Below, in pieces: positions 10,882 to 22,110 of a DNA stretch of 64,000 nt. The first letter of the stretch is position 1. Each line of letters opens with the position of its first letter. Source of the stretch: Adiantum capillus-veneris (lineage: Eukaryota; Streptophyta; Polypodiopsida; Polypodiales; Pteridaceae); NCBI GenBank assembly GCA_014529385.2, contig CM043944.1, positions 68,806,895 through 68,870,894 on the forward strand. Reading direction: 5' to 3'. The notes beneath the pieces were generated by a model. It worked only from the letters and a program-made list of their open reading frames with translations, made no database searches and was not told the origin of the DNA. A program made the position numbers and the translations under genes.

Positions 10882-11886
10882 CGTGTTGTGTCGCGTCAAT
10901 GACCCATGAGTTTGCACATTTTCTTGACCATCCACTTGGGACTCCATCCTGTCCCATACTCCGTCTCTAGTGTGTTGATAACATATTTCTTGTCATCCTC
11001 ATGCTGATCACTACAGTGCAAAATAAAGCCGATTAGTAATTCAACTAACAAACTAAAATTTATATTTTCTATGTTAATTAATACTTAATCCCATGGTATA
11101 TGAACCTGCTTTAGATAAGACGAGCAGAGGTCTCCCATCCAACATTTGAGGGCAATTCCGGCTCTGAGCTGGAGGATAGCCCCGTCAGGCAAGATGTCGC
11201 ATGCGACACCCAAGCTGCCAATGCACGTGTGCATTGGTGGAGGTGGAGGCACTGATGGGGGAGCTGGCGGCTGAGGCAGTGTCTCACGAGTCGATCGGTC
11301 TGGTGGCGTGCTACTCTGCCGGTGATGCCTACATGCAATATAAACATATGACAGATTAGATGAGAGTTCTTAAAAACTACTTGATATTTAATTCATAATC
11401 ACCATAATAGATATACCTCCGAGACTGACGGCCACTAGCTTTTGAAACTGAGTACTAGGAGGTACATTAGGAGTAAGCCGCTGACTCTCATGATGTGATG
11501 TACCTAGAATAGGAGTCCTAAGCAAACAAAGACATCAAGGGAATACATATATTAAGATTTCTATATTAAAAAAAAGAATGAAATTACTACTTTATCAATC
11601 GAGAAGATTACCGATGTGCTATGGTCTGATCTGCATGAGAGGAAGTCTCCACTCCTGCGTGTGGCTGGAAAAATATACCCTCTCCAGGACGTACGGGCAA
11701 ACTGAATCTCCCAAGAAACACAATGGAGCTGTCTAAACTGGCGTCATCCATCTCCATATAATCTGAGATAGCCTCCGTCAAAGCCTCTCCTGATAGTCCA
11801 GTGGTACGTAGAAAAGTCTTGATGAACGTCAACTTCACTCTATGACCCTGGTCACTCATCGTATGTGTATATTTAAAACAAACCAT
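10882..11886 (-). pseudogene. Four-exon unknown gene relic
   Basis: On the minus strand four protein-like blocks are separated by introns with plant-like splice sites: 11,886-11,612, 11,517-11,417, 11,328-11,106 and 11,010-10,882 (donor ACACG/GTAAGT at the last). The first junction keeps frame (AHR/TPILGTS). The third block is open in a proline-rich frame that then reads SLGVACDILPDGAILQLRAG and GIALKCWMGDLCSSYLKQ, but the splice gives another frame, so an indel is likely. The last block reads KKYVINTLETEYGTGWSPKW and then stops. Proline-rich text followed by a compact domain recalls the second gene of CACTA elements (compare 63.3 kb), but I cannot confirm homology. Confidence 0.4.
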
Positions 11887-12270
11887 ATGTCAAACTAACA
11901 CAAACATCGTATCTGCATGTAACATCAATGCAAGTAAAAATATTAATAGATCAAGAATCTACAGACGAGGTCGAAGCAGCCATGAATGGAGTGGACTACA
12001 ACAAACAAAAATGCTACAGATGCTTCAAAAGGTTATGAATCAACTGCAAGATCAGGTAGCAAAACTAAAAGAGAAACACGCTCAATAAAAAATTCAATGC
12101 AAGAGTAAGCTACATGAGAGATTTGATGGTTTGTGGTCGAATGCAACACGAGCTTATAACCATATGTCAGATGTGGACAAAATGAAGCATACCTGGATGT
12201 ATTCCTGGAAAGGAATCAACCTGAGCTATATGCTGTTGTTGGAAGCGCTTTCGCTTTCGCTTTCGCTGCC
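11887..12270. other. Region with a short coiled-coil-like frame
   Basis: Around 11,995-12,090 the plus strand reads TKMLQMLQKVMNQLQDQVAK, with heptad-like spacing, but it is short and isolated. No gene could be supported. Confidence 0.25.
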
Positions 12271-12280
12271 TACTCTCACA

Positions 12281-12292
12281 TGGTATCAGACG
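12281..12292 (+). promoter_or_regulatory. Copia-type primer-binding site (initiator Met-tRNA)
   Basis: TGGTATCAGACG follows directly after CTCTCACA. It matches the plant copia primer-binding site TGGTATCAGAGC except at its last bases, and the preceding CA fits an LTR end. This implies a 5' LTR ending at 12,280 on the plus strand; the LTR start was not found. Confidence 0.55.
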
Positions 12293-12574
12293 TTGAGGTT
12301 CTTCTCCCAAGCCGACGATCCCCTGCTGATTGCTTCTGTCACGAAAAACTCTCTCAAAACTGAGATCGCTCTCCCTTGGTGGCTGTGATTTCTACAAACA
12401 TCACCGTTTTCACCTCTCAGACTACGTTTTCTCTGCTATGGAGCCAGATCAGCCATCGCTACTCCCTTCTCTCTCACCCATGAAGGGATTACCCCAGATC
12501 AGCCGTTGATAAAGCACTTGCAGTAGCGTTTTCAGCATTAGACACAGTACCAGATCAACCCCTTGAATCATTGG

Positions 12575-13020
12575 AGAGAACCCCCATTTTCAGCCATAAA
12601 AACGCAGCAAAACAGTCATTTTCAGCCACCCAAAACAGCCCAAAGATTTGTAGAATTTCACCTGTTAGAAGACCACAAATTTCAGCCCTAAACTCGTCAT
12701 CATCATCACTGTCGTCGTCATCGGCAGGTCCCAGGTTGCATCAGTCCATTGCATACGCATTGTACCACTTTGTTCAATCAAAAAGTAGACCACTCTCGCC
12801 GACGAGAGTGGGGCCTTCGGAGGAGGGTGTTACAACGTCTCTGGTGTTGTATCTCTCTTCTCTCTATCTCTCAGTCTCATTCACTTGCACGCACAGTGTC
12901 CATTCACTTTGTTTGTGATCATAGCATTTTCTCATTAATAACGGAAGACTCTACCTTCCATAAAAACAAAAGGAATCTTGAGCACAGTTCGGAGCACCCA
13001 TCTTGAGAAAAGTGCAAACA
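12575..13020 (+). repeat. Dispersed repeat, copy 3
   Basis: It is homologous to 3803-4230 in the opposite orientation. It contains a 7+7 inverted motif (CACTCTCGCCGACGAGAGTG) and CT-rich text. Lying 300 bp downstream of the primer-binding site, it may be the leader of the copia-like element that begins near 12.28 kb. Confidence 0.7.
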
Positions 13021-13058
13021 ATCATTCCGTTGCACCTAACAAGAGATTTATGTCTGAG

Positions 13059-13300
13059 ATGTTTCTTGAAATGCAGTGACTGCAGGATATGCCCAACGTG
13101 GGCAAGGCCAAGGAGCTCTGGTCATTTTTCACTGGACGAAGCAAGGATATCTCTCTAGACGCACTCACATATGAGCAACAGCAATCAAAGGCCATCGAGT
13201 AGATCGACTCGAGCTTTTAGGACAAGTGGCTAGGCCGTCTCCCTCAATGTCTCACCTACAACTACCAGCTTATGATAGCCTACGCCCCTACTCTCTTCCA
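13059..13300 (+). pseudogene. Broken coding relic, unknown (gag-like position)
   Basis: A frame from ATG 13,059 reads protein-like text (AKELWSFFTGRSKDISL, DALTYEQQQSKAIE, DKWLGRLPQCLTYNYQLM) interrupted by one TGA and two TAG. Both TAG codons fall where Gln would suit the context. It lies downstream of the primer-binding site and repeat, where gag is expected, but I cannot match it to a known gag. Confidence 0.35.
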
Positions 13301-14290
13301 GATGCAATCACATATGCTCTCGAATGTTTTCAGCTGATGCAGAGAGTGGGCATCTCTCGAAATACAATGTTATCTCAAGGAGTGCATTGATTGCAGTAGT
13401 GTCAAGTCTGGAAGGGAGGGATTGTTTTCAACAGATGCAAAGAGAGGGCATCTCTCTTCAATAAGATATCTTGACTTTAACTCGTCCGGATAGATCTTTG
13501 AGGTCTCTTGGGATAGTTTCCTACGACATTAAAATCCTCTTCTTCTTTTTCTTCTTCTCTAAATGCAATCACGTACACTTGCACCTTCAAGGCATATGGT
13601 ATTGCACAAGATGCTGATATGGAGAAAAGAAATCATTTTGATATTCTTAGTCAGCGGTTGTTGCTGGACAGACACGCCGCGACGGACGTCAGCACAGCGA
13701 GAACTCACCTAACATGTAATGTCAGCTAAAGACGAACCTCGACCCGCAGGCGCGTGGAAGCAAGCATAAGGTGTCAACCTACACTCGGCTGACTCCTCAC
13801 CAATTCCTACAGAGGTCTCTACCAATTTTCTAAGTCACAGCCTTCAAGAGTGCAAGAGAGGAAGCTTCCTACAATGCTTTCTAGAGCCGAACACTCATCA
13901 AACAATCTCGAAACACCATAGAACTTGAAGAAGACCCTACTAATACCAATAGGTCACTCTCCCAAAGGTCTATGAATCAAAATCCCGACCCAAAACACAC
14001 GGTGCTGAAACACGTAGGATGTCTGGCCAAAATCTGTAGGTCTTCGTTTTCGAAATCTAAAGTGCCTAATGTGTAGTTCTACTCAATGTGAACGCGTGGA
14101 TATGCTGCAATGCAAAATCGGACAACATATGCTCACCCAAACAACCGATGAAGCTCGTAGAAGGAGCTCACAAAGCCGGACCCTACGCGCGCAATGTTGG
14201 TATTGGCGCGTAGCTCTAGTCGGGGGCAACACGCTGCACTTCTTCGCACTCGATTCCAACCACCGGAGCACACATAGCATCAAGATGAAG
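13301..14290. other. Unassigned; possible 3' LTR of the minus-strand element
   Basis: I see no supported gene. Positions 14,012-14,024 carry half of the 24 bp palindrome (ACGTAGGATGTCT). Because a polypurine tract for a minus-strand element lies at 14,614-14,630, this stretch may hold that element's 3' LTR. The LTR ends were not identified. Confidence 0.3.
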
Positions 14291-14291
14291 C

Positions 14292-14293
<2 letters not shown>

Positions 14294-14328
<35 letters not shown>
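14294..14328 (+). repeat. (CT)n microsatellite
   Basis: About 17 CT dinucleotides. Confidence 0.9.
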
Positions 14329-14331
<3 letters not shown>

Positions 14332-14613
14332 ACAGTACGCTCACTCACAGACTTCAAACCTGTTTTAAAATGACAAAAGGTCTTTCATAAAGGTCAAAAA
14401 GTGGTATATATACCTTACAATGTCTCAAACCCTAAAGTTCCAAAATTACCCATCTACTCAATCTAACTATCAAAACTAGGATACAATCTGGAAACTTTTG
14501 TAAGTCCCAATAATTACAAGGTGAAAAATCGAGTTTTCCTTAATGAATGAATGATTACAAAAATAATAGTCCTCCGAGTAGTTAGATGCCGTGGGGTGTG
14601 TCCAGCTTCTAGC

Positions 14614-14630
14614 ACTCCCCCCCTCCTTGC
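14614..14630 (-). promoter_or_regulatory. Polypurine-tract-like run
   Basis: The minus strand reads GCAAGGAGGGGGGGAGTG followed by CTAGAAGC, about 290 bp beyond the stop of the long minus-strand coding region. A purine tract directly before TG is the usual 3' LTR entry point of LTR retroelements. Confidence 0.4.
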
Positions 14631-14917
14631 TTGTGTCGTCCCCGACATGGCCTTGATCTGCTGCTTCATTTGATCGTTTCGCGCATCTTTAGCAGTGATT
14701 CGTACCTGGCATGTAGGTTCAGCATTGTTGGGCCAAAGATATATGTATTCATGGTGAAGAACCCCGTATAGAATGCTTCTTCAAAAGCCTGGAGGTGATA
14801 GGATGGTAGAAACATGATTCTTTGATACAGCGTATGTATCACCTCCTTAGAAGGCTAACCTAACAGATCATAAGCACATCTGTATGTATCTTGGAAGAAG
14901 AATATGCTGTCGGTCAC

Positions 14918-17900
14918 CTAGCCTAGCTTGAAGGTCTCGAACACTACTAGGATGGTTCTGCAAATCTTCCTCATCATAATGCATGTAAGGTCAGGTGAGC
15001 CAGTGAAAAACTTTATGGTGCTCGTTAGGGTTTTCACCATGTATTGGACATTTATTCTCTCACCTTGCTTTACGCCTGGCAGCTTTGGGTAGTTCAGCCA
15101 AGTGGGTTGGCTTCTTTGAAAAATTTGTTGTGCCTTCCACGTCCTAACCCTTGGTAGGGGACAAAAGCTGAGATTGTCTCTGATATGTTTAGGTGCCTCT
15201 ACCAGGTGGATTAGGTATTGGGGGTACTTTGTAAGCCAAGCCTTCCTCCACTTTGGCTGAGAATCCACTATAAGCTTAACTCCTTCTGGCTTCGAGGTGT
15301 CTGCATTGTAGAGAGGTACCGATGGCTCTTCTTTGATCTGCTTGTTTATTGTAGCTGCCTCATATTTCAGCAATGGATATGGGAGAGAGGGTTGAAGCCA
15401 CTCGCGCTTGAGAGTGCTGGCGTCGATCTTCTGGATTGTCATAGATTTGAAGACCCTCTGCTCCCATTCCAAGTCTTCCTTCGTGCTTTCTCTTAGCTCT
15501 TTCTCTATTGCCTTACGCAATTTTTCCTCCTCTTCTTGTGTTAGATCATGTGGCTCTTGAGAGGATTCTGCTATGCTTTCCTCTTGCATGTGTGTGTCCA
15601 CAGGATCTGCCACATTTTCGAGGTGGATGCCCTCATTGGCGGCTGGCCCTGAGCTTTCTGCTTCTCCTCCTTGCTGGCCTTTCAACTCCTCAATTTGCCT
15701 GAGGAGTGTTTTCTTTTCCACTTCAGCTTCTCCGCCCATATTCACGAGGAGGTCATTAAGTTCAGCGTTTACTCTTTCCGCCTCCTCGAGCTTTTTCTTT
15801 ATGTTTTCCACTTCTTCTTGCAGGGCTTTTTGGCCCTCCTCCATTCTTGTTTGCATTACGATAGAACCTTCAGCCATCATTAACCTCTGCTTTTTCTCGA
15901 GATTCAGCTCCTTCTAAAGTACCTGCATTTGCTCTTCATATAGTTGACTCTCGGAAATGATTTGAGTCGAGCTTGTAGCTCTGACTCTAGCAGGTGATGC
16001 TCACAGCCTCTGGATAGTTTGATCTTTGACTTTTAGTTGGTCCTTGAGCTCAAGGACCTCATCCAGGCTTGCTTCTTGTTCTATCTCTACTTTTTCTTTG
16101 GCATTTCTCATGGCCTCTACTTCTTTCGATTCTTCAGCCAGCTATAGCGTCAGATTATCCCTTTCTCTTTCAGCATCTCGCAATGACTTGCTGAGCTGCA
16201 GACACTCTTCTTCATCTTCTTGTATTTTTTTGCTGCTGCCTCATTTGCTTCTTCCATTGCTTGGCAGTTTTGTAGAGCCGTTGCCAAGCTGGCCTGCAGG
16301 TCATCTTCTCTCTCTTTTTGCCTTTGGCTTTGTGTTTGAGAGAATCTACTTCCTTTTTGATCTGTTCTTCACTGGCCTTGAGAGTTGTCATTACTTTCTT
16401 TGAAGCCATGGATTGTGCTCGCAATCCAGCTAGCTTTGTCATCACCACGTCCCAGTCATTAGAGGGCGGGTGCAGGTCTACCGTGTCGGTAGCAATTTCT
16501 TTTAGCTCCACTAGCCGGATGCCTTGCATCTGTTCTTTATGCCCTGTCCTCGCCAAGTCGAATGTGACTGTGGCGGCTTCTTCCTTTGTATAGCCTGCAG
16601 CTAGCACGTCCAAAAATGCATAATAGGCCTCATCTAATCCTTTTTGTTGAGATTCAGGCTTGGCCTCTTCTTTTGGCTCAGGTTCCCTCCTTTCCTCTTG
16701 CTCCTCTGCTTGCCTTTCGTCTTGTTTGTCCTCAACTGCATTATCTTCTTGTGGAGGGCTGCCGGGAGGTGGTGAGGGCAGTGGAGATGGATGTGGGCTG
16801 GGTTTAGGGCTATCTGGTAAAGCTGCCGGTTTGCCCTTTAAGTCCCTTTCTGCTTTTGTTTTTCTTTCTCTTTCTTGGCTTTCTTGTTCATCTAGCAGTG
16901 TCTGCATTATCTGCTCCACTTCCTCCTCGGTGAAAGGGACATGGGGAATGTTTTCTGATGCACTCTTCTGGATGATCCAGACATAGACTCTCCATCAGCC
17001 CCTCGAGTCTTGCCGCTTTCTGAGACCTGGTTTCTTTGGCCGGCACTTGAGAAAACTCTTTCTTTCCTTTTTTTTGCTTGGGTTGCTCCTCTTCAAGTGG
17101 CTCTAGCCGTCTTTTCAACCTCGTAGCCACCCTTGGTGCCCTTTGCGGCTCATCTTCCTTGTCTTCTTTTACTCTTAGCCAATCATTCTGAGATGGCAGG
17201 TCAGGCCACCTTCCTTTAGCGTGTAGTGGCCCATAAACCACCTTGGTGATCAGCTCTCCTGGCACTATGTATGTTGGCTTTTTGTTGCCCATCTTTACTA
17301 AGCTGTCATGTATGTATGCCGCATAGTTGATTATCTTTGGGGTGCCTTTTGTCATTGCCCAAGTGAACGTCGTGGCAATTGCACTTGGCGGCATCCTGTA
17401 CTTCTGTGGCCTCTTAGTGCACATGTGGAAGTATTGGTTGTACAACTAGCTCATAATTGCCACCTTTGGGTTGGCAATGTCTTCAAAGGTGTAATTTGCC
17501 TTTTTCTCTTTGTACACTTTGACTTCATCCCTTCTTTTTGTCACACTGTCTCCCTCATTGGAGAGGTCTATTGCATGGGCTACCACCCGCTCTGTGATTA
17601 TGATCTCTGTATTTGCTCTGCCTTGTAAATCTATTACCTTGGCCACTCCATCCTCTTTGATGCTTGTTACAAACTCCTAGACTCTTTTGATGTCCACCCC
17701 CGCCGGTATTGCTTGGAAGTAGTTGTGGAGGTCAATTTTCTCCAAGTAGCCGGCCATTTTGCTTCGTACAAATTCATTGAGCTCTCACGGCAGCATTGGT
17801 AGCTCTATGACATTGCCTTCATTGTCTTTGAACACTCCCTGGTAGATTTTTAGGTCATTGGACTCTTAACAGATCCTCTTGTATCCAGGTGCTGGTGGGC

Positions 17901-18043
17901 TTTAGTGTTCCCTCTGGAATGACAAAGGGTTCCACTTCATCCAGATAATCCTTGATGGTCATTGTTTTCTTTTTTGCCGGTGACTTCGAGGCCGCCATAG
18001 ATCCTGTTGCACTCAGTAGTCCGAAGTTAGCGTTTTTTTCCAT
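14918..18043 (-). pseudogene. Long accessory-type coding region, unknown family, coiled coils
   Basis: From ATG 18,043 the minus strand encodes roughly 1,000 codons, now broken by several stops and at least two frameshifts (near 17,860 and 16,900). Order: a Lys-rich N-terminus; a globular block (LKIYQGVFKDNEGN, LEKIDLHNYFQAIPAGVDI, SAIATTFTWAMTKGTPKI, NYAAYIHDSLVKMGN, VYGPLHAKGRWPDL); a basic segment; a Pro/Glu-rich linker near 16,800; a Lys/Glu coiled coil near 15,600-16,350; and a C-terminal block with QPKWRKAWLTKYPQYLIHL ending at 14,918. One broken position reads MS-TAG-LYNQYF. I recognise no reverse transcriptase, integrase or gag motif. Its setting (tandem repeats upstream, purine tract downstream) fits an accessory ORF of a large LTR element; Tat-lineage gypsy elements are known to carry such ORFs. 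Confidence 0.55.
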
Positions 18044-18084
18044 ATTAGCTGCGAAACTGAGTTTTACCTATCCAAATGACTTGA

Positions 18085-19060
18085 AAATTGAAAATAAAGC
18101 TTAAAAGGAACTTGTGAAGCTGTGCATGTGCTCACTTTGCAAACCTGGCCAAAAATTTCCATCTAGACATCCTACGCGTAGGATGTCTTTTTCATCAGAA
18201 TTAGTTCATACTTGACATGCAGGTAGTGTAAGGCTCATGGAACATGGCTATATGCTTGGATTTGAATTTGGATATCAAAAAGTGGATTTTTTGGGGCTTA
18301 TTAAGGCTTTAGGTCACAATTTGGGTAAAATGTCCATCATAGGTAGCAATTGATGTCCAAATGGGTTAAAAATTGGTATATGGGCTCAATGCACCATGGT
18401 ATTGGCTCCCATTATGTCATTCTTTGCACAGAAGGCTAAATTTATGCTGAAGACATCCTACGCGTAGGATGTCTTTTTCATCAGAATGACATGAAACTTG
18501 TTCTGTGGGTTGTCCTTGGCCTATGGAACATGGCCATGTTCTTTGATTTGAGTTTGGACGAGATTTGATGCTTGTAAGGCTCTGTGAGGTGTTTTTGGGC
18601 TCAAAAAGTGTATCTTGAAGGTGTTGGGCGTCAAAAGTGATTAGAATGGCTTCAAACTTGACATATGGGCTCTTCATGATGAGGTAATTGGATCTGGAAT
18701 GATAAAACATCCCTTGCATGCCAAAAAGGTCAATTAGACATCCTACGCATAGGATGTCTATTTCATCATTTTTTCTCCCTGACCACACAGATTGTTTGCT
18801 GATGTGTTGGTGAATGTGTTATGCAAGTTTCATGGGATTTGGAGAAGATTTGGTAGGTCTTTGGCCCATTATTGCCTCTATGCTGTAAATTTGCGTTTTT
18901 CTATGCATATGAGGTCAAACTCGGTCCAAATGTGATGAAACTTGGTGTATGGCTTGTAAATGTAATTCAGAACATGTGCATGATAAAAAGTGTTGGAGTC
19001 TGTGCCAAAAAGTTCCCTTGAGACATCCTACGCGTAGGATGTCTCCTGGTGATTTTTTCA
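18085..19060. repeat. Tandem array of ~285 bp units opening with a 24 bp palindrome
   Basis: The palindrome (AGACATCCTACG plus its reverse complement) starts at 18,165, 18,451, 18,736 (one mismatch) and 19,021, spacings of 286, 285 and 285 bp. After each palindrome the text TTTTTCATCAGAAT or a variant follows, then diverged but related sequence (GGAACATGGC, TGGATTTGA/TTTGAGTTTGGA, ATGGGCTC). The unit before 18,165 is partial and the last is cut at about 19,060. The array sits just upstream of the long minus-strand coding region, so it is probably its leader. Confidence 0.85.
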
Positions 19061-20461
19061 GTGCCCAGTGCTTGCCCTTTGCTCCCCTAAGTCCCTTTTG
19101 AGCCTAATTTCAACAAAAAATTCAAATGGATAGAGTATAACTCCCTGTGTGGACTTCAGAGCCTCCAAGCCGTTTTCTAACTTTTGGAGTGCTTTTTGGC
19201 GATGAAATTTCTCAATGTTGATCTCCATAGCTTCCCGATCCCATGGGGATCCTTGCCGTATGGTTTCCGTCGACTTTGGCTTCACTGGAGCTCCATTTGG
19301 CAATTTGTCGCTCTAGAAGCACCCGTGGTTGCATTTACATACCTTTGATGATTTGTGGTGGTCTACCACCATAGGATTTGGTTGTTGATGGTCTAGGAAA
19401 GCCGCTCGTGAAGTTTGGTGGCAAACGGACTTGCCGTTTGGTCGCAAGTGGAATTTGACGCTTTGTGTGTCTGATACCGTTTCTGAAGTTTAGTGCCGCT
19501 TCGGGTCACTTTTTGGTCATGCGGGTCATATAGAATTTTCGAGCATGTCGAGATGCTCCTACCCATGAATTTTGATAGCATTTGGTCGTCGTTTCGCCGA
19601 TTTCCCATTTGGTGGCCTCTTGCGGGTTTCTGGGAATTAGGGTTTTTCCCGATGGTTTCCTACTGCTTTTGGACATCCAGGACTGGTCTCCTAGACTAGG
19701 GTAAGGTGCCGATGAAGTCTTGCTGCTTTCGGGTTAGCCTTAGGCCGCCGTCTCTCCTTGTAGGTCTCTACCGCTCGCTTTGTGTGTGACCCCTACGCTA
19801 GTTTTTGCGACATAATGACAAACATGCGCGAAAACTCAAGGTGGTGAGCCTACCTCTCATGTCTGGAGCTTATCGGGTAGTCGTGCGCGTCGTAGAAGCT
19901 GTTGGAAGGTCGATCCGCTCTAGGTGGCAGAAGCTCTCTCCACAAAATCAATAGTGAGAATGAGCTAAAAATGGGGTGAAAATTTCTTATAATGGAGGTC
20001 CCCGAACCACTTTTCATGAAATTTGACATGTGCTCCTATCTTCTTGCGAGATGGGGTTTAGGCTCAAAAATTTCTTGATTTGGACTCCATTTGCTCAGTT
20101 TACTAGAAATTTGGCATTTCGGTCAAAACCTGGCCAAAACACGCTTTCCGCTCCAGTCTCATAATTGCACCCCCACTGTACCATAGGTTGTCCTATAGTC
20201 ACTGATCATCACCATATTTTTTGTTTTTTACGATTGTTTTTCACCGGCTTTTTGTATTTTTGAAGTTTTTCTGCCGAAAATTAGCAAAATTAAAAGGAAA
20301 ATAGCAAATCAAACCCAGAAAATCCCCAAAAATCATAATAAATCACAAACATCACCGCAACACATTATATACACTCACATGCAATTTTTATGGCCGGATT
20401 TCTCCGTTTTACCAATATTTTGCCTGAAAAATGGCTATTTCTACTTATATACACACACCTA
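19061..20461. other. Unassigned; no gene recognised
   Basis: About 1.4 kb with short frames only. The first third keeps the GC-richer style of the adjoining element and may be its 5' LTR; the last few hundred bases are AT-rich. I found no LTR ends or primer-binding site. Confidence 0.3.
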
Positions 20462-20639
20462 TGTTGAGCTTATATGTGAAGCTACTCGATATATGACACC
20501 CAGGTCCCCTCTATATATACATCATCTCATGTGTGTATTCTACACACTTTGGGGTTCTATTTCTGTGCTCTCTATTTCTCTCTCAATATGATATGAGAGC
20601 AGCACGTTTTTGTTTTCGATTTTTCGCCTAATTGGAAAC

Positions 20640-21340
20640 GATTTTGCAGAAACTACCCTCTAAAGAGATCGGAATCGATGTGGTATACAACTTTGCAGAA
20701 GGAAGTTTTTTCAAATTCTTCACCGATTTTGAGTTATCGTTCGCGAACTGCGTACATGCTTGAAAAGTAACTTCCGCTTTTTGGTTTTGATTTCTCTACT
20801 AATTGAAAATTTTTTTGCAAAAACTACCCACTTGAAGGATCGGAATCGATGTGGTCTACAACTTTACAGAAGGAAGTTTTCTCAAATTCTGCACCGATTT
20901 TGAGATATCGTTCGTGGACTGCATACATACTCTAAAAGCAACTTCTGCTTTTTGTTTTTGAGTTTTCTCCTGATTCAAAATGATTTTGTAAAAACTACCT
21001 GCTAAAAGGACTGGAATCTATGTGGTCTACAACTTTGCAGAAGGAAGTTTTTTCAAATTCTGCACCGATTTTGAGTTATCGTTCGCGGACTGCATACATG
21101 TCGGAAAAGCAAGTTTCGTTTTATGTTTTTGAGTTTTCTGCTATAATTGAAAACGATTTTGCAGAAACTACCCGTGCAAGGGACCGGAATCGATGTGGTC
21201 TACAACTTTGCAGAAGGAACTAGCCGTTGCAGGCATCGGAATCGATGAGAAACTATTTGCTTAAGCCATCGTAATCGATGTGGTCTATAACTTTGCAGAA
21301 GAAAGTTTCTCTAAATTTTGCACCGATTTTGGGTTAACGT
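20640..21340 (+). repeat. ~170 bp tandem repeats inside the TRIM-like element
   Basis: The phrase GGAATCGATGTGGTCTACAA starts near 20,671, 20,842, 21,012 and 21,185 (variants included), followed each time by CTTTGCAGAAGGAAGTTTT and GATTTTGAGTTATCG. A compressed partial unit follows to about 21,340. Related units occur at 33,780-34,130 (minus) and 34,990-35,460 (plus). Confidence 0.85.
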
Positions 21341-21639
21341 CTTGGAGTGCGAATATGTTTGAAAAGCAAAATTTTACTTTTTGCTTTTGATTTTTTTCAT
21401 AATTGAAAACTTCTCGATGATATTTTTTCTTCATCAATCATATATTTGTTACTGACGTAACTTTGCTGCAGAAGCCAGTTACATATCGTTCCGATTCAGT
21501 CCTCGAGCAGTTGATGATCGTCCAAATTCTATCGAGCTACTGTTGGTACATGATCTTTTGTTATATGATATACTCGTTCATTGATTCTCGTATAATTATT
21601 CTTTTAGAGATATAGTTTCGTTGTTTTATTGATAATTTC

Positions 21640-22110
21640 TCGTTGATACCATAGTGATTTTGATGGTACCATGATGATGTTTTGTTAGTACTTTGGTCAT
21701 GGTGATTTTTGTTGATACCATGATGATATTTCATTGATACCATGGTTATTCTCGGTGATGCCCTGATGATGTTTCGTTGATACCATGGTTATTCTCGATG
21801 ATTCCATGATGATGTTTCATTGATACCATGGTTATTCTCGGTGATTCCATTATGATATTTCGTTAATTCCATGGTGATTTTTGTTGATATCATGATGTTG
21901 TTTCGTTGATACCATGGTTATTTTCGGTGATACCATGATGTTGTTTCGTTGATACCATGGTTACTCTCGGTGATGCCATGATGTTGTTTCGTTGATACAA
22001 TGATTATTTTCGGTGATATCATGATGCTTTTCGTTGATACCATGATGATTTATTCATTTTTATTGATACAATGATGATGTTTTGTTAATACTTTGATGAT
22101 ATTCATTGAT
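21640..22110 (+). repeat. ~42 bp minisatellite
   Basis: About eleven units made of two similar ~21 bp halves: GTTGATACCATGGTTATTCTC and GGTGATNCCATGATGATGTTTC, with many substitutions. The same minisatellite appears on the minus strand at 33,060-33,540 and 34,500-34,880. Confidence 0.85.

Noticed and set aside
16026-16986. Several plus-strand Ser/Leu-rich frames of 90-125 codons
   Set aside because: They are antisense shadows of the Lys/Glu-rich coiled-coil region on the minus strand.
21640-22110. CRISPR-like array
   Set aside because: The ~42 bp units are contiguous with no unique spacers, and the same minisatellite recurs inside other copies of the element. It is a eukaryotic minisatellite.
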